Below are positions 34,690 through 43,922 of a stretch of DNA of 64,000 nucleotides, in pieces. This DNA comes from KBS-96 sp963722585 (GTDB lineage Bacteria > Acidobacteriota > Terriglobia > Bryobacterales > Bryobacteraceae). Position 1 is the first letter of the stretch. Each line of letters opens with the position of its first letter. The notes under the pieces were generated by a model, which was given only the letters and a program-made list of their open reading frames with translations, did no database searches and was not told where the DNA came from. The position numbers and the translations under genes are program-made. The stretch covers positions 124,001-188,000 of the forward strand of contig CAVRNU010000010.1 in the NCBI GenBank assembly GCA_963722585.1, in the 5' to 3' direction.

Positions 34690-36639
34690 ATGAGTCACAT
34701 GCGATGGCTCCTGTGCGCTGCGAGTGCCGGCTTCCTCGGTATATCCACTATCGAGGGGGCCGTCATTGCAGTAAAGATCGAACAAAGAACCGCTGTCTTA
34801 AACGGTAGGCAATTTGGAAGGGCGGGGAGTTATGAACGCGTAGAAGGAACGGTTCGCTTTTCAGTGGATCCCGAATCCCCGGCCAACCGCGCGATAGCCG
34901 ACGTCGGATTAGCTCCCCGAGACAATGGCAAGGTTACTTTTTCGGCGAATTTCTACATTCTTCAGCCAACCGATGCGAAGCGGGCGAACGGAGTGGCGCT
35001 GGTCGAGGTTTCGAATCGCGGCGGCAAAGCGATGCTCAGCACGTTTGACTTCGCGCACGGTTCGCTTGATCCGCAGAGCGAACAGGACATTGGCGACGCA
35101 TTTCTTCTAAGGCATGGCTTCACGCTAGTTTGGATCGGTTGGGAATTCGACGTTCCCGGCAAGGCGCACCGGCTAAGGCTCGAGGCTCCCATCGCAACAG
35201 ATCATGGAAGCGCAATCACGGGGTTGGTGCGGTCGGAATGGATTGGGAACGAGAAGGTCGACACCATTCCGCTAGGCGACCGCAATCAGACGGGCTATCC
35301 GATTGCCGATCGCGGAGATTCCTCGAACGCTCTTTACGAACGGGAGGAGGTGGATGGCGCGCGGACATTGATCGCGCGATCGGCATGGAGCTTCACCGAT
35401 TCTACTCACGTGACAATGGCCTCCGGTTTCTTGCCGGGGCATATCTATGAAGTTGTCTACCGGGCAAAGGACCCCGTGGTCGCTGGGCTAGGCTTTGCTT
35501 CCGTTCGGGATTTTGTTTCCTTTCTGAAATACGGAGGGCTCCATACGGATATTGGTGATGAGCATCTTCGTGCGCGCCGCACAATCGGCTTCGGAATTTC
35601 TCAGGACGGCCGGTTTCTGCGAACCATGCTTTACGAGGGCTTCAACACCGACGAGCAGGGCAGGCGCGTGTTCGACGGTGTATGGGCGCACGTGGGCGGA
35701 GCGGGCAGAGGAAGCTTCAACGAACGCTTTGCGCAGCCGTCGCGCGATGGACATCCGTTTCTGAACGTGTTCTATCCTGTCGACATTCCGCCGTTCGGCA
35801 CTGAAGCGCTTCTGGCTAAAGAACGGCAATCGAAAACAGTGCCGAAGTTGTTCTTGAGCAACGGATCGTATGAGTATTGGGGACGTTGCGCATCGCTCAT
35901 CCATACGACAGAAGATGGTTTGCGCGATGTGCCGCCTCAGGCAGGCACCCGTGTATTCTTTTTCGCCGGGAGCCAACACGGACCAGGAAGCATTCCTCCG
36001 GCTTCGGCCGCGACGCAGAACCAGGCGGATACGGTCGATTATCGTACCGCGATGCGGGCATTGCTTATTTCGATGAAGAACTGGATTTGCTCTGGTGAGG
36101 AACCGCCTCTTTCCCGGATTCCGGCCATCGAAAGCGGCCAGTTGGTTCCAGTTTCTAGGCTGGCGTTTCCCGAGATTCCAGGCGTCTCTGTTCCGAAGCA
36201 TAAACGAGAAGCATACCGGCTCGAGTTCAGCGTCGAGCCGCCGGTTCCGGGACCGCCATACCCGACGCTTGTTCCACAGGTGAACAACGATGGGAATGAG
36301 ATTGCCGGCATCAGAATGCCGGAGGTTGCGGTGCCGCTTGCGACGTACACGGGCTGGAACTTGCGCAGTTCTTCGATTGGCGCCGAGGACGAGATGTTCA
36401 GCATGGTGGGGTCGTTCATACAGTTTGCGAAGACCAAGGGCGACCGGTTGAAGCGGCGCGATCCGCGGCTTTCAGTCGAGGAACGGTATAGAAGCGAGGG
36501 AGAATACTTGGATCGAATTTCGAAAGCGGCGCAAGAATTGGTGAGAGCGGGTTTTCTTCTCGAGGGAGACGTTCCGCGGCTGCGCGAACGGGCCTCAGAC
36601 GAGTGGAATTACGTTATGAACACGCAAGACGGTCAGTAG
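34690..36639 (+). CDS. Exported alpha/beta-hydrolase-domain protein
   Basis: A 649-residue protein with a signal peptide (MRWLLCAASAGFLGISTIEG after a short MSH extension; ATG 34699 is an alternative start). The sequence carries the features of the large 'alpha/beta hydrolase domain' family: ITDTHVT-like mid segments, GFASVRDFVSFLKYGG, ISQDGRFLRTMLYEGFN with a GxSxDGR nucleophile-elbow-like segment, and C-terminal FVPFAATKGDR-type residues (FIQFAKTKGDRLKRRDPRLS). The family is mostly exported and of unknown substrate. It overlaps the convergent GH144-like gene by 7 bases at its 3' end. Confidence 0.82.
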   Translation: MSHMRWLLCAASAGFLGISTIEGAVIAVKIEQRTAVLNGRQFGRAGSYERVEGTVRFSVDPESPANRAIADVGLAPRDNGKVTFSANFYILQPTDAKRANGVALVEVSNRGGKAMLSTFDFAHGSLDPQSEQDIGDAFLLRHGFTLVWIGWEFDVPGKAHRLRLEAPIATDHGSAITGLVRSEWIGNEKVDTIPLGDRNQTGYPIADRGDSSNALYEREEVDGARTLIARSAWSFTDSTHVTMASGFLPGHIYEVVYRAKDPVVAGLGFASVRDFVSFLKYGGLHTDIGDEHLRARRTIGFGISQDGRFLRTMLYEGFNTDEQGRRVFDGVWAHVGGAGRGSFNERFAQPSRDGHPFLNVFYPVDIPPFGTEALLAKERQSKTVPKLFLSNGSYEYWGRCASLIHTTEDGLRDVPPQAGTRVFFFAGSQHGPGSIPPASAATQNQADTVDYRTAMRALLISMKNWICSGEEPPLSRIPAIESGQLVPVSRLAFPEIPGVSVPKHKREAYRLEFSVEPPVPGPPYPTLVPQVNNDGNEIAGIRMPEVAVPLATYTGWNLRSSSIGAEDEMFSMVGSFIQFAKTKGDRLKRRDPRLSVEERYRSEGEYLDRISKAAQELVRAGFLLEGDVPRLRERASDEWNYVMNTQDGQ

Positions 36640-37997
36640 CTGGCGAATCCGGCGCGATCCAGAGCGACTTCGGCTTCGCGGTTCTTCATAAAAGTATTCC
36701 AGACAAAGCCTGTTCGCAGATTTTCCGCCATCAGCATGGTAATACCCGTGTCGATGCCGATCACGTCGGTGTCATACCAGTTCGTTAGCGGGTTGAAGGC
36801 ATTGACAAAGCCATACTTGCACCAGGCGTTGGGGCTGTATTTGTTTTTGATGTTCTTGAGAACGCGAAGCGTGGGCGCGGGAAGGAATGGGAGCGATCCT
36901 CCGGGCGCGCTGGGTACGACAGTTCCGTCGATCGGGCCCATTTCTGGTGGACCACCCCACACGACGTAACCGTGTATCGAATCGGAAGCGGTGATGCCCC
37001 ATAGATCGTTGCTGTAATCGGGGAACTGCTTCCCCAATTCGAGACAGAACAAGCGATGGGCTTCGGTCGCAATCGTAGAATTACGGAAGTAATCGGCATA
37101 CTTGTCGCGAAGGCCGCGAAAATCGAACCAGGCTTGGGAGTACTGGTGAACGAACAGCGGCGCGTAAGAACCGATATATCGAAGGCCATCGTATTCAAAA
37201 ATGATCCGTTTCCACGCGTTCCAGGTGTCTGCCGGAAGCGGGTGGGAGCTGGAGCCGATGCCGAGAAGATACATCATCATCAATTCGCTGTAGAGATCCC
37301 AGCGGTAAGGCAGGAAGCCGCCTTCGGGCGACCATCCGTGAGGGAGCAGGGTAGTGTCTTCCGATAACCAGGTCCATTCGACGCGATTGAAAATATCGTA
37401 AGCAAGACGCGTGATTTCGTAATGCCGGAAATGCTGGCGGCAGGTGAGCACGCCGCACAGCAGCATGGCGGTATCGATGGAGGAAACTTCAGCGTCCCAG
37501 ATGCGCTCGCCGGTTTTGACATCGGCCCAGTGATAGTAGAAGCCGCGATGGGTCGTCATTTTCTTCCATAAGAAACGCAAGGCGGTAAGAACACGGGCGC
37601 GAGCTTCGGCAAGCGGGACGTAACCGCGCTGGTGGCCGATGCACAGAGCGGTGAGGCCAAAACCGGTGGCGGCGATGCTTGCCACCTTGGTGTTATCGGG
37701 ACCGCGCGCATTGCATCGGTCCTTCACCAGCCCGGTGTCGGTATCCGCTTGCTCCCAAAAGAACTGAAAATTGGCTCGTTCGAGTTCTTCGAGAAACTGG
37801 TCATCTTCCTGAGAGAGGCCCTGCGTCTTCGGAGGCGCTGGTTTGGGAGGATTCGCGGGAGGCGATTGACTCGCAGGCGCCTGGCTGCCAGCGAAGGTTG
37901 CAGTTTCAATCAAAGGCAGACAGGCGCCGGTCTGGAGAAATCGCCGCAGCAGACCGCGGCGTGATGGCCCATGCGGTTCGAGATCGTGAGCGTCCAA
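36633..37997 (-). CDS. Glucoamylase-family glycoside hydrolase (GH144-like), exported
   Basis: A 454-residue protein with an N-terminal RR motif (SRRGLLRRFLQTGACLP) suggesting Tat export, then a Pro-rich linker (about 35-55) and the catalytic (alpha/alpha)6-barrel: LEELERANFQFFWEQADTDTGLVKDRC, TGFGLTALCIGHQRGY, WDAEVSSIDTAML, SPEGGFLPYRWDLYSELMMMYLLG, and WGITASDSIHGY. This set is typical of the Glycoamylase family, whose characterised members include endo-beta-1,2-glucanases (GH144). Start TTG 37997 is weakly supported. I infer extracellular or periplasmic beta-glucan cleavage. Confidence 0.87.
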   Translation of the reverse strand: MDAHDLEPHGPSRRGLLRRFLQTGACLPLIETATFAGSQAPASQSPPANPPKPAPPKTQGLSQEDDQFLEELERANFQFFWEQADTDTGLVKDRCNARGPDNTKVASIAATGFGLTALCIGHQRGYVPLAEARARVLTALRFLWKKMTTHRGFYYHWADVKTGERIWDAEVSSIDTAMLLCGVLTCRQHFRHYEITRLAYDIFNRVEWTWLSEDTTLLPHGWSPEGGFLPYRWDLYSELMMMYLLGIGSSSHPLPADTWNAWKRIIFEYDGLRYIGSYAPLFVHQYSQAWFDFRGLRDKYADYFRNSTIATEAHRLFCLELGKQFPDYSNDLWGITASDSIHGYVVWGGPPEMGPIDGTVVPSAPGGSLPFLPAPTLRVLKNIKNKYSPNAWCKYGFVNAFNPLTNWYDTDVIGIDTGITMLMAENLRTGFVWNTFMKNREAEVALDRAGFASY

Positions 37998-38073
37998 CCC
38001 ATTAATGTAAACGATTGACCGGGGCGGTGAATGAGACAGAGAACTGGCATCATAAAATCACTCATAAAGCCGC

Positions 38074-39105
38074 ATGGCACGACCGCTAACGATTTCATTG
38101 GGCTTGACTGCCGCACTTGCGATTGCGGCGGGCATTGGTGTTTATTTGATCCGGACAGGCAAAATCCGGTTTTCGCGTGTTATGCCGGTGGCGCTGGAAG
38201 GCGCAGTTCTGCGGCAGGATTCCGACCCGCGCAAACAGTTGCCGATTGAAGATGCCGTCGTGTCAGTCACGGGCGGAATGTCTTATGCGGAGGCGAAATC
38301 GAATGTGTCAGGCCTGTTCCGGTTAACGCTCCGGCCCGGAATAAAGCCGGGTCAGACGGTAAGCTTGCGCTTTAGCCATCCCGATTACAAGCCACTCGAA
38401 ATAACGGAGCATCCGCAGGGCCAAATTGTGATCGCGCGATTGCAGCCTGAGGCCGCGCCGGCGATCGAGAAGTCCAATCGTCCGGACGTGAAGATCAAGA
38501 CCGACGTTCGCGTCAGATATTCAGTGAAGGTTCAGAACACGATGACAATTGGATCGCCGACGAAATCGTTTGAAGTGGAGAACCACGCGAATGTGCCTTG
38601 CCAGGGCAAGGAGCCATGCTCGCCCGACGGGAAGTGGAAAGCGAGCATCGGCTCTACCACACTCGATGCCGAGGAAGGGAACGAGTTACGGAACGTGCGG
38701 GTGTCCTGTATTGCCGGGCCCTGCCCGTTTACTCAGATCGAGCCCGCCGTGCTTTCGGGTAACTCGAGGTACGTGAAGGTTTCCGCGCGGGACTGGTCGG
38801 ACACGGCGACGTTTCTGGTAGAAGCAGAGGTGATCCATTCTCAAGTCGCGGACATGATCCGGTACGCGTATCCGGTAATATTCGGCCCGTCCATGAACTT
38901 CACGCTGCCGCCAGGCGCGGAGGGTCCGAGTATTGAAGCGGACGTGAATGGGCAAGAGATCGTGTTTCCGCTGGGACCGCAGCTGATTCTCTCCTGGGCG
39001 GGATGCAGCGTCGAGATATCGGCCACCAAGACCCGGATCTACCGCTGTGAATTGAAGCCGGGCTATGAGTTCGTGCCGGCCGGCGGTCCAATTTCGACGC
39101 AATGA
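38074..39105 (+). CDS. Membrane-anchored protein of unknown function with a carboxypeptidase-regulatory-like domain
   Basis: A 343-residue protein with an N-terminal hydrophobic segment (ISLGLTAALAIAAGIGVYLI), then a beta-sandwich domain (about 38-130) of the CarboxypepD_reg type (GAVLRQDSDPRKQLPIEDAV, VSGLFRLTLRPGIKPG). The C-terminal half (about 150-343) has three Cys pairs (CQGKEPC, CIAGPCPF and a later Cys pair) and no family I recognise. It lacks a good ribosome site at ATG 38074. It is divergent from the GH144-like gene by 76 bases. Function not inferred. Confidence 0.7.
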   Translation: MARPLTISLGLTAALAIAAGIGVYLIRTGKIRFSRVMPVALEGAVLRQDSDPRKQLPIEDAVVSVTGGMSYAEAKSNVSGLFRLTLRPGIKPGQTVSLRFSHPDYKPLEITEHPQGQIVIARLQPEAAPAIEKSNRPDVKIKTDVRVRYSVKVQNTMTIGSPTKSFEVENHANVPCQGKEPCSPDGKWKASIGSTTLDAEEGNELRNVRVSCIAGPCPFTQIEPAVLSGNSRYVKVSARDWSDTATFLVEAEVIHSQVADMIRYAYPVIFGPSMNFTLPPGAEGPSIEADVNGQEIVFPLGPQLILSWAGCSVEISATKTRIYRCELKPGYEFVPAGGPISTQ

Positions 39106-39155
39106 TAGGGCGAAAGTTCCGGCGATTTTCGTCAGCTCAAGACAAGTAGGCGGTC

Positions 39156-42100
39156 CAGCCGTCTATACTGGAAGGGAATCCCCGGGAGGTTTGATGGCAG
39201 CCCAGCGGCGCGCATTTATTGTAGTTCCTGTGCTTATTTTGGGCTGTGCCCTGGCGGGAGGGCTGCTCGGCTCGAGCGGCCAATCGCAAGCTTCGACGGC
39301 GGCTGGCGGCGCCTCTGATGAAGAAGTCAACACCAGCCTCAACCAGTTCTCAAAGGTTTACGACCTGGTGGAAGACAATTCCGCCGACAAAGTGACCCCG
39401 GACAAGGGCATTTATAAGGGCGCCATTCCAGGAATGCTGCGGACGTTGGATCCGCATTCCAACTTTTTCGATCCCAAGGAATTCGCGGGCCTGAGAGAAG
39501 AACAAAAGGGTCGTTATTTTGGCGTTGGCATGCAGATTGGCGCGCAGCCGAAAACCGGCCGCACCATGGTTGTGGCTCCCTTTGGCGGTTCGCCCGCATA
39601 TAAGGCAGGGCTGCGGCCCGGCGATATTATCGTCGCGGTGAATGACAAGCGCGTCGATAACCTGACCACGCCCGAGGTGGCCGACCTTCTAAAAGGCCCG
39701 CGAGGGACGAAGGTACAGATTGTGGTGCAGCGCGATGGCGTCGAGAAGCCGATTACGTTCAATGTGGTCCGGGATGAAGTAAAGCGCGACAGCATCGACG
39801 CGTCTTTTTGGGTGAAGCCGTCGATTGCCTACATCGATCTCACGCAGTTCACCGAAACGACAAGCGAAGAGCTCGATGCGGACCTGAAGAAACTTGGCGA
39901 ACAGAATGTCCAGGGATTGATTCTCGACTTGCGGGGCGATCCCGGCGGGTTGCTGCCGGAGGCGGTTGCGGTGGCAGGTCGGTGGCTACAGCGCGGGCAG
40001 GTGGTTGTTTCGCACAAGGGCCGCGCCTACAGCGAAAAGCCTTATTTGGCTCACGGCAGCCAATTTGGACTGAATTACCCGATCGTGGTGCTGGTGGATC
40101 GCTACACGGCCTCGGCCGCCGAAATCGTCAGCGGCGCGCTGCAAGATCACGATCGCGGCTGGATACTGGGCGATACGACATTTGGCAAGGGCCTCGTGCA
40201 GACGGTGTTTCCGCTGAGCGACAACACCGGTTTAGCGCTCACAACCCAGCACTACTACACGCCGAGCGGACGCTTGATCCAGCGTGATTATTCCAAGATG
40301 TCGTTTCTGGATTATTACTACGGCCGGCACACCGACAATAAAGACTCGACGGACGTAAAACAGACGGACCTGGGACGCGTAGTATATGGCGGCGGCGGCA
40401 TCACCCCAGACGAACATTTCGACACGGCGAAGTCGAATCTGTTCCAACTGGCGGTTCTGCGGAAGAACGCGTTTTTCACCTTTACAGCCAGATATTTTGG
40501 CGGCAAAGAAGCGAAGCTGCCGAAAGGTTGGGCGCCGAGCGAAGAGGTAATGAACGACTTCCACGATTATCTGATGAAGCAGGGAGTTGAGTTCACCGAG
40601 GCCGATTGGACGGGGAACCATGAATGGCTGCGGAATCGTCTTCAGCAGGAGATGTACATCACGGCGTTCAGTATCGATGAATCGAAGGAGTTGCAGGTAA
40701 CCGAAGACCCGGAAGTGCAGAAAGCGATTCAGGCGCTGCCCAAGGCGGCCGACCTACTGGCCAGAATGAAGAGCCATTCCGAAGTGATTCGGGCGAGCCG
40801 GAAGTAAGGGCCGAGCGTGATGTGCGCTCTTGCGGTTTGAAAATCCAGGGGTGCTTTCAGCCATCTATACTGGAAGCGAGACTTCGGGAGGCTTGATGGC
40901 AGCCCAGCGGCGCGCACTTATTCTAGTTCCTGCATTTATTTTGGGCTGTGCCCTGGCGGGAGGGCTGCTCGGCTCGAGCGGTCGATCGCAGAGTTCGACT
41001 GTTCCGGGCGGCAGCTCGGATGAAGAAGTCAACGCCAGCCTGAGCCAGTTCTCAAAGGTTTACGACTTGGTGGAGGACAATTCCGCCGACAAGGTGACCC
41101 CGGACAAGGGCATTTATAAGGGCGCTATTCCAGGAATGCTGCGGACGTTGGATCCGCATTCCAACTTTTTGGATTCCAAGCAGTTCGCGGGACTCGGAGA
41201 AGAGCAGAAGGGCCGATATTACGGGGTTGGCATGGAGATTGGCGGACAGCCCAAAACAGGCCGCACTATGGTTGTGGCTCCCTTTGGCGGTTCGCCGGCG
41301 TACAAGGCAGGGCTTCGACCCGGCGATATTATCGTCGCGGTAAATGACAAGCGCGTCGATAACCTGACCACGCCTGAAGTAGCAGACCTTCTAAAGGGCC
41401 CACGAGGGACAAAAGTACAGATTGTGGTCCAGCGCGAAGGCGTCGAAAAGCCGATCACGTTTAATGTAGTCCGGGATGAAGTAAAACGCAACAGTATCGA
41501 CGCGGCGTTCTGGGCGAAGCCGTCGATTGCCTACATCGATCTCACGCAGTTCACTGAGACGACAAGCGAAGAGCTTGATGCGGACCTGAAGAAGCTTGGC
41601 GAACAGAATATCCATGGATTAATTCTCGACTTGCGGGGCGATCCCGGAGGTTTGCTGCCGGAAGCCGTTGCGGTTGGCGGCCGTTGGCTACAGCGTGGGC
41701 AGGTGGTTGTTTCGCATAAGGGCCGGGCTTTCAGTGAGAAGCCTTATATGGCCCGCGGCAGCCAGTATGGACTGAATTACCCGATCGTCGTTCTGGTAGA
41801 TCGGTATACGGCTTCGGCCGCAGAAATCGTGAGCGGCGCGCTGCAGGATCACGACCGCGGCTGGATCCTGGGCGATACAACATTTGGCAAAGGGCTCGTG
41901 CAGTCGGAATTTCCGCTGAGCGACAACACTGGGCTGTTGCTCACAACCCAGCATTACTACACACCGAGCGGACGCTTGATCCAGCGCGACTATTCCAAGA
42001 TGTCGTTTCTGGATTATTACTACGGCCGCCACACCGACAACAAAGACTCGACTGACGTGAAGCAGACGGACTTGGGACGAGTGGTATATGGGGGCGGAGG

Positions 42101-42508
42101 TATTACGCCGGACGAACATTACGAGGCGCCGAAATCAAATGTGTTCGAGATAGCGGTTTTGCGGAAGAACGCGTTTTTTAACTTCACGGCTCAGTATTTT
42201 GGCGGGAAAGAAGCGAAGCTGCCGAAAGGTTGGTCGCCGAGCGATGAGGTAATGGGCAACTTCCACGATTACCTGAAAAAGCAGGGAGTTGAGTTCACCG
42301 AGGCCGATTGGACGGCGAACCGTGAATGGCTGCGGAATCGTCTTCAGCAGGAGATGTACATCACGGCGTTCAGCCTGGATGAATCGAAAGAGCTACAGGT
42401 AACCGAAGACCCGGAAGTGCAGAAAGCGATTCAGGCGCTGCCCAAGGCAGCCGACCTGCTTGCCAAGATGAAGAGCCACTCCGAAGTGATTCGAGCAAGC
42501 CGGAGGTA
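39156..42508. repeat. Tandem duplication of an S41 peptidase gene with its leader
   Basis: Units 39156-40806 and 40858-42508 are nearly identical over about 1.65 kb, beginning in the leader at CTATACTGGAAG and running to the shared end EVIRASR. Both encode 537-residue proteins with no length change. They are separated by about 50 bases of unrelated sequence. Most differences are third-base changes. Confidence 0.9.
39194..40807 (+). CDS. S41 family C-terminal processing peptidase, copy 1
   Basis: A 537-residue CtpA-like serine protease. ATG 39194 is preceded by GGGAGG and begins an exported or anchored N-terminus (MAAQRRAFIVVPVLILGCAL). The PDZ domain is at about 115-195 (GSPAYKAGLRPGDIIVAVND), and the S41 core has the catalytic Ser in DRYTASAAEIVSGAL and the Lys of the Ser-Lys dyad in FGKGLVQTVFPLSDNTG. 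The family trims C-termini of envelope proteins or degrades tagged ones. It is the upstream copy of a tandem pair with near-identical sequence. Confidence 0.93.
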   Translation: MAAQRRAFIVVPVLILGCALAGGLLGSSGQSQASTAAGGASDEEVNTSLNQFSKVYDLVEDNSADKVTPDKGIYKGAIPGMLRTLDPHSNFFDPKEFAGLREEQKGRYFGVGMQIGAQPKTGRTMVVAPFGGSPAYKAGLRPGDIIVAVNDKRVDNLTTPEVADLLKGPRGTKVQIVVQRDGVEKPITFNVVRDEVKRDSIDASFWVKPSIAYIDLTQFTETTSEELDADLKKLGEQNVQGLILDLRGDPGGLLPEAVAVAGRWLQRGQVVVSHKGRAYSEKPYLAHGSQFGLNYPIVVLVDRYTASAAEIVSGALQDHDRGWILGDTTFGKGLVQTVFPLSDNTGLALTTQHYYTPSGRLIQRDYSKMSFLDYYYGRHTDNKDSTDVKQTDLGRVVYGGGGITPDEHFDTAKSNLFQLAVLRKNAFFTFTARYFGGKEAKLPKGWAPSEEVMNDFHDYLMKQGVEFTEADWTGNHEWLRNRLQQEMYITAFSIDESKELQVTEDPEVQKAIQALPKAADLLARMKSHSEVIRASRK

Positions 42509-42509
42509 A
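40896..42509 (+). CDS. S41 family C-terminal processing peptidase, copy 2
   Basis: A 537-residue duplicate of the preceding gene, with ATG 40896 and GGGAGG at the same distance. The PDZ motif (GSPAYKAGLRPGDIIVAVND) and the Ser/Lys dyad segments (DRYTASAAEIVSGAL, FGKGLVQSEFPLSDNTG) are intact. Differences from copy 1 cluster in the N-terminus (SSTVPGGSSDEE for STAAGGASDEE) and near residues 120-150 and 435-450 (EAPKSNVFEIAVLRKN for DTAKSNLFQLAVLRKN). Both copies appear functional. Expression may come from separate or shared promoters. Confidence 0.93.
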   Translation: MAAQRRALILVPAFILGCALAGGLLGSSGRSQSSTVPGGSSDEEVNASLSQFSKVYDLVEDNSADKVTPDKGIYKGAIPGMLRTLDPHSNFLDSKQFAGLGEEQKGRYYGVGMEIGGQPKTGRTMVVAPFGGSPAYKAGLRPGDIIVAVNDKRVDNLTTPEVADLLKGPRGTKVQIVVQREGVEKPITFNVVRDEVKRNSIDAAFWAKPSIAYIDLTQFTETTSEELDADLKKLGEQNIHGLILDLRGDPGGLLPEAVAVGGRWLQRGQVVVSHKGRAFSEKPYMARGSQYGLNYPIVVLVDRYTASAAEIVSGALQDHDRGWILGDTTFGKGLVQSEFPLSDNTGLLLTTQHYYTPSGRLIQRDYSKMSFLDYYYGRHTDNKDSTDVKQTDLGRVVYGGGGITPDEHYEAPKSNVFEIAVLRKNAFFNFTAQYFGGKEAKLPKGWSPSDEVMGNFHDYLKKQGVEFTEADWTANREWLRNRLQQEMYITAFSLDESKELQVTEDPEVQKAIQALPKAADLLAKMKSHSEVIRASRR

Positions 42510-42908
42510 CCCTCACCCGGCGTGTTCCCTTTTTTCAACAGTTTGATCCAGAGGCCTTCATCGGGGACCATTCGTCGCACTGATGTCGGGGCGTGATCTC
42601 GGTCCCTTCTCGTTTGCTATTCTGACAGTTTCGGTAGAGGTGCGACAGTCAAGACTACTCGCTCTGGCCGTTCAGGACAGATCCTGATAGCGCGAGGAAA
42701 GGGGCTGCAGCTGATCTTAAAATCAGCGTTCGCCGAAACCGGCGGGAAGATCTGTCTTCCGGCGGGTTGGTAGTTTGGGAGAATACCCGGCTACTGTCAT
42801 TCGTCGACAGCGCCGAGGCGCTGTTCAGCAAAGGCGAGTGGAGCGCTATCGGAGCAGCCTGCCTCCCGCATACGCCACTCCGAATCGCCACCTGAGGGAA
42901 GAGCTTGG
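42510..42908 (+). other. 400-base intergenic region with an unassigned open frame
   Basis: The first 30 bases carry a weak stem (GCCGG/CCGGC, 42499-42521) followed by a run of six T (42530-42535), possibly a terminator of the S41 genes. From about 42632 to 42896 one plus-strand frame stays open, without an ATG, and ends with a protein-like segment (SGGLVVWENTRLLSFVDSAE, then LFSKGEWSAI). It may be the 3' remnant of a gene, but I recognise no family. GGAAGAG at the end is the ribosome site of the next gene. Confidence 0.35.
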
Positions 42909-43922
42909 ATGAATCTATTCGAACTGACGCGCCGGTTAATTGACATCGAATCCATTACGCCGAATGAGGGCGAGGCAGGCAATTTTCTGTTTGAGCTTCT
43001 TTCCGGTCTAGCTGCTAAGCACGGCGGCGAAGTTGAGCGGATGTGTGTCGAGCCAGGCCGCGACAACATATTTGCGCGTTTCGGGACGCCCGTTGTGACC
43101 TTGTCGACTCACATGGATACGGTTCCGCCTTTCATCGCCTCCGCCGAAGATGAGCGGGGGATCACGGGACGCGGCGCGTGCGACACCAAAGGAATCATTG
43201 CGGCAATGATTAAGGCAGCCGAGCGCCTGCTCGAGAAAGGCAGCAGGAATGTGGGCCTGCTGTTTGTCGTGGGAGAAGAACGGAACAGCGCCGGCGCCTA
43301 TGTAGCCGCCCAAAACCCGCGCGGCAGCCAGTTTTTGATTAACGGCGAGCCGACCGAAAATCAATTGGCGCTCGGATCGAAGGGCGCACTTCGCCACGAG
43401 CTCGTCGCTCGCGGCAGGATGGCGCATTCAGCGTATCCGGAACTGGGCGAATCGGCCATTTTGAAGCTTCTCGATTCGCTCGATCGGATCCGAGAAATGC
43501 CATTGCCTACCGACGAAGTGCTGGGCCCGAGCACCCTGAACATTGGAACCGTCTCCGGCGGCCGCGCGCCGAATGTAATCCCGGACGAGGCGAGAGCGGA
43601 AACATTCATAAGAGTGGTCGGAGACGTGGAAGATCTGCGGCGCCGGATGAAGGCAGCGGCCGCTCCCGATTGTGAAGCGAATGAGGTTCTCTTCATTCCC
43701 GCCGTGCGTCTGGGTACGCTCGAAGGGATGAAGACAACGGTCGTCGCATTTACGACGGACATTCCCGCCTTCAACGGCACTTGGGGAAAGCCGTTTCTGA
43801 TTGGACCCGGCAGCATCCACGTCGCGCATACGAGCGCCGAGTTCATTCCTAAAGATCAGCTTTTGGAAGCGGTGAATCTCTACGAACAGATGTATCGTCG
43901 CCTCTCGCAAGGACACTCATGA
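42909..43922 (+). CDS. dapE: M20 family deacylase, probable DapE (succinyl-diaminopimelate desuccinylase)
   Basis: A 337-residue M20 zinc peptidase-fold enzyme. Metal ligands are seen in LSTHMDTVPPF (His, then Asp), GACDTKG (bridging Asp) and VGEERNSAG (catalytic Glu and ligand Glu). A dimerisation domain at about 155-270 begins ALRHELVARGRMAHSAYPE, and the last His ligand lies in HVAHTSAEFIP. The M20 family also includes ArgE and LysK. I prefer DapE because it opens an operon with asd, lysC, dapB, dapA and dapD, of which dapD makes the N-succinyl intermediate. GGAAGAG precedes ATG 42909. It overlaps asd by 4 bases. Confidence 0.8.
   Translation: MNLFELTRRLIDIESITPNEGEAGNFLFELLSGLAAKHGGEVERMCVEPGRDNIFARFGTPVVTLSTHMDTVPPFIASAEDERGITGRGACDTKGIIAAMIKAAERLLEKGSRNVGLLFVVGEERNSAGAYVAAQNPRGSQFLINGEPTENQLALGSKGALRHELVARGRMAHSAYPELGESAILKLLDSLDRIREMPLPTDEVLGPSTLNIGTVSGGRAPNVIPDEARAETFIRVVGDVEDLRRRMKAAAAPDCEANEVLFIPAVRLGTLEGMKTTVVAFTTDIPAFNGTWGKPFLIGPGSIHVAHTSAEFIPKDQLLEAVNLYEQMYRRLSQGHS

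Noticed and set aside
42655..42891. Minus-strand 78-codon frame in the gap before dapE
   Set aside because: Ser/Arg-rich, without family similarity or a ribosome site. Noted only as part of the gap description.
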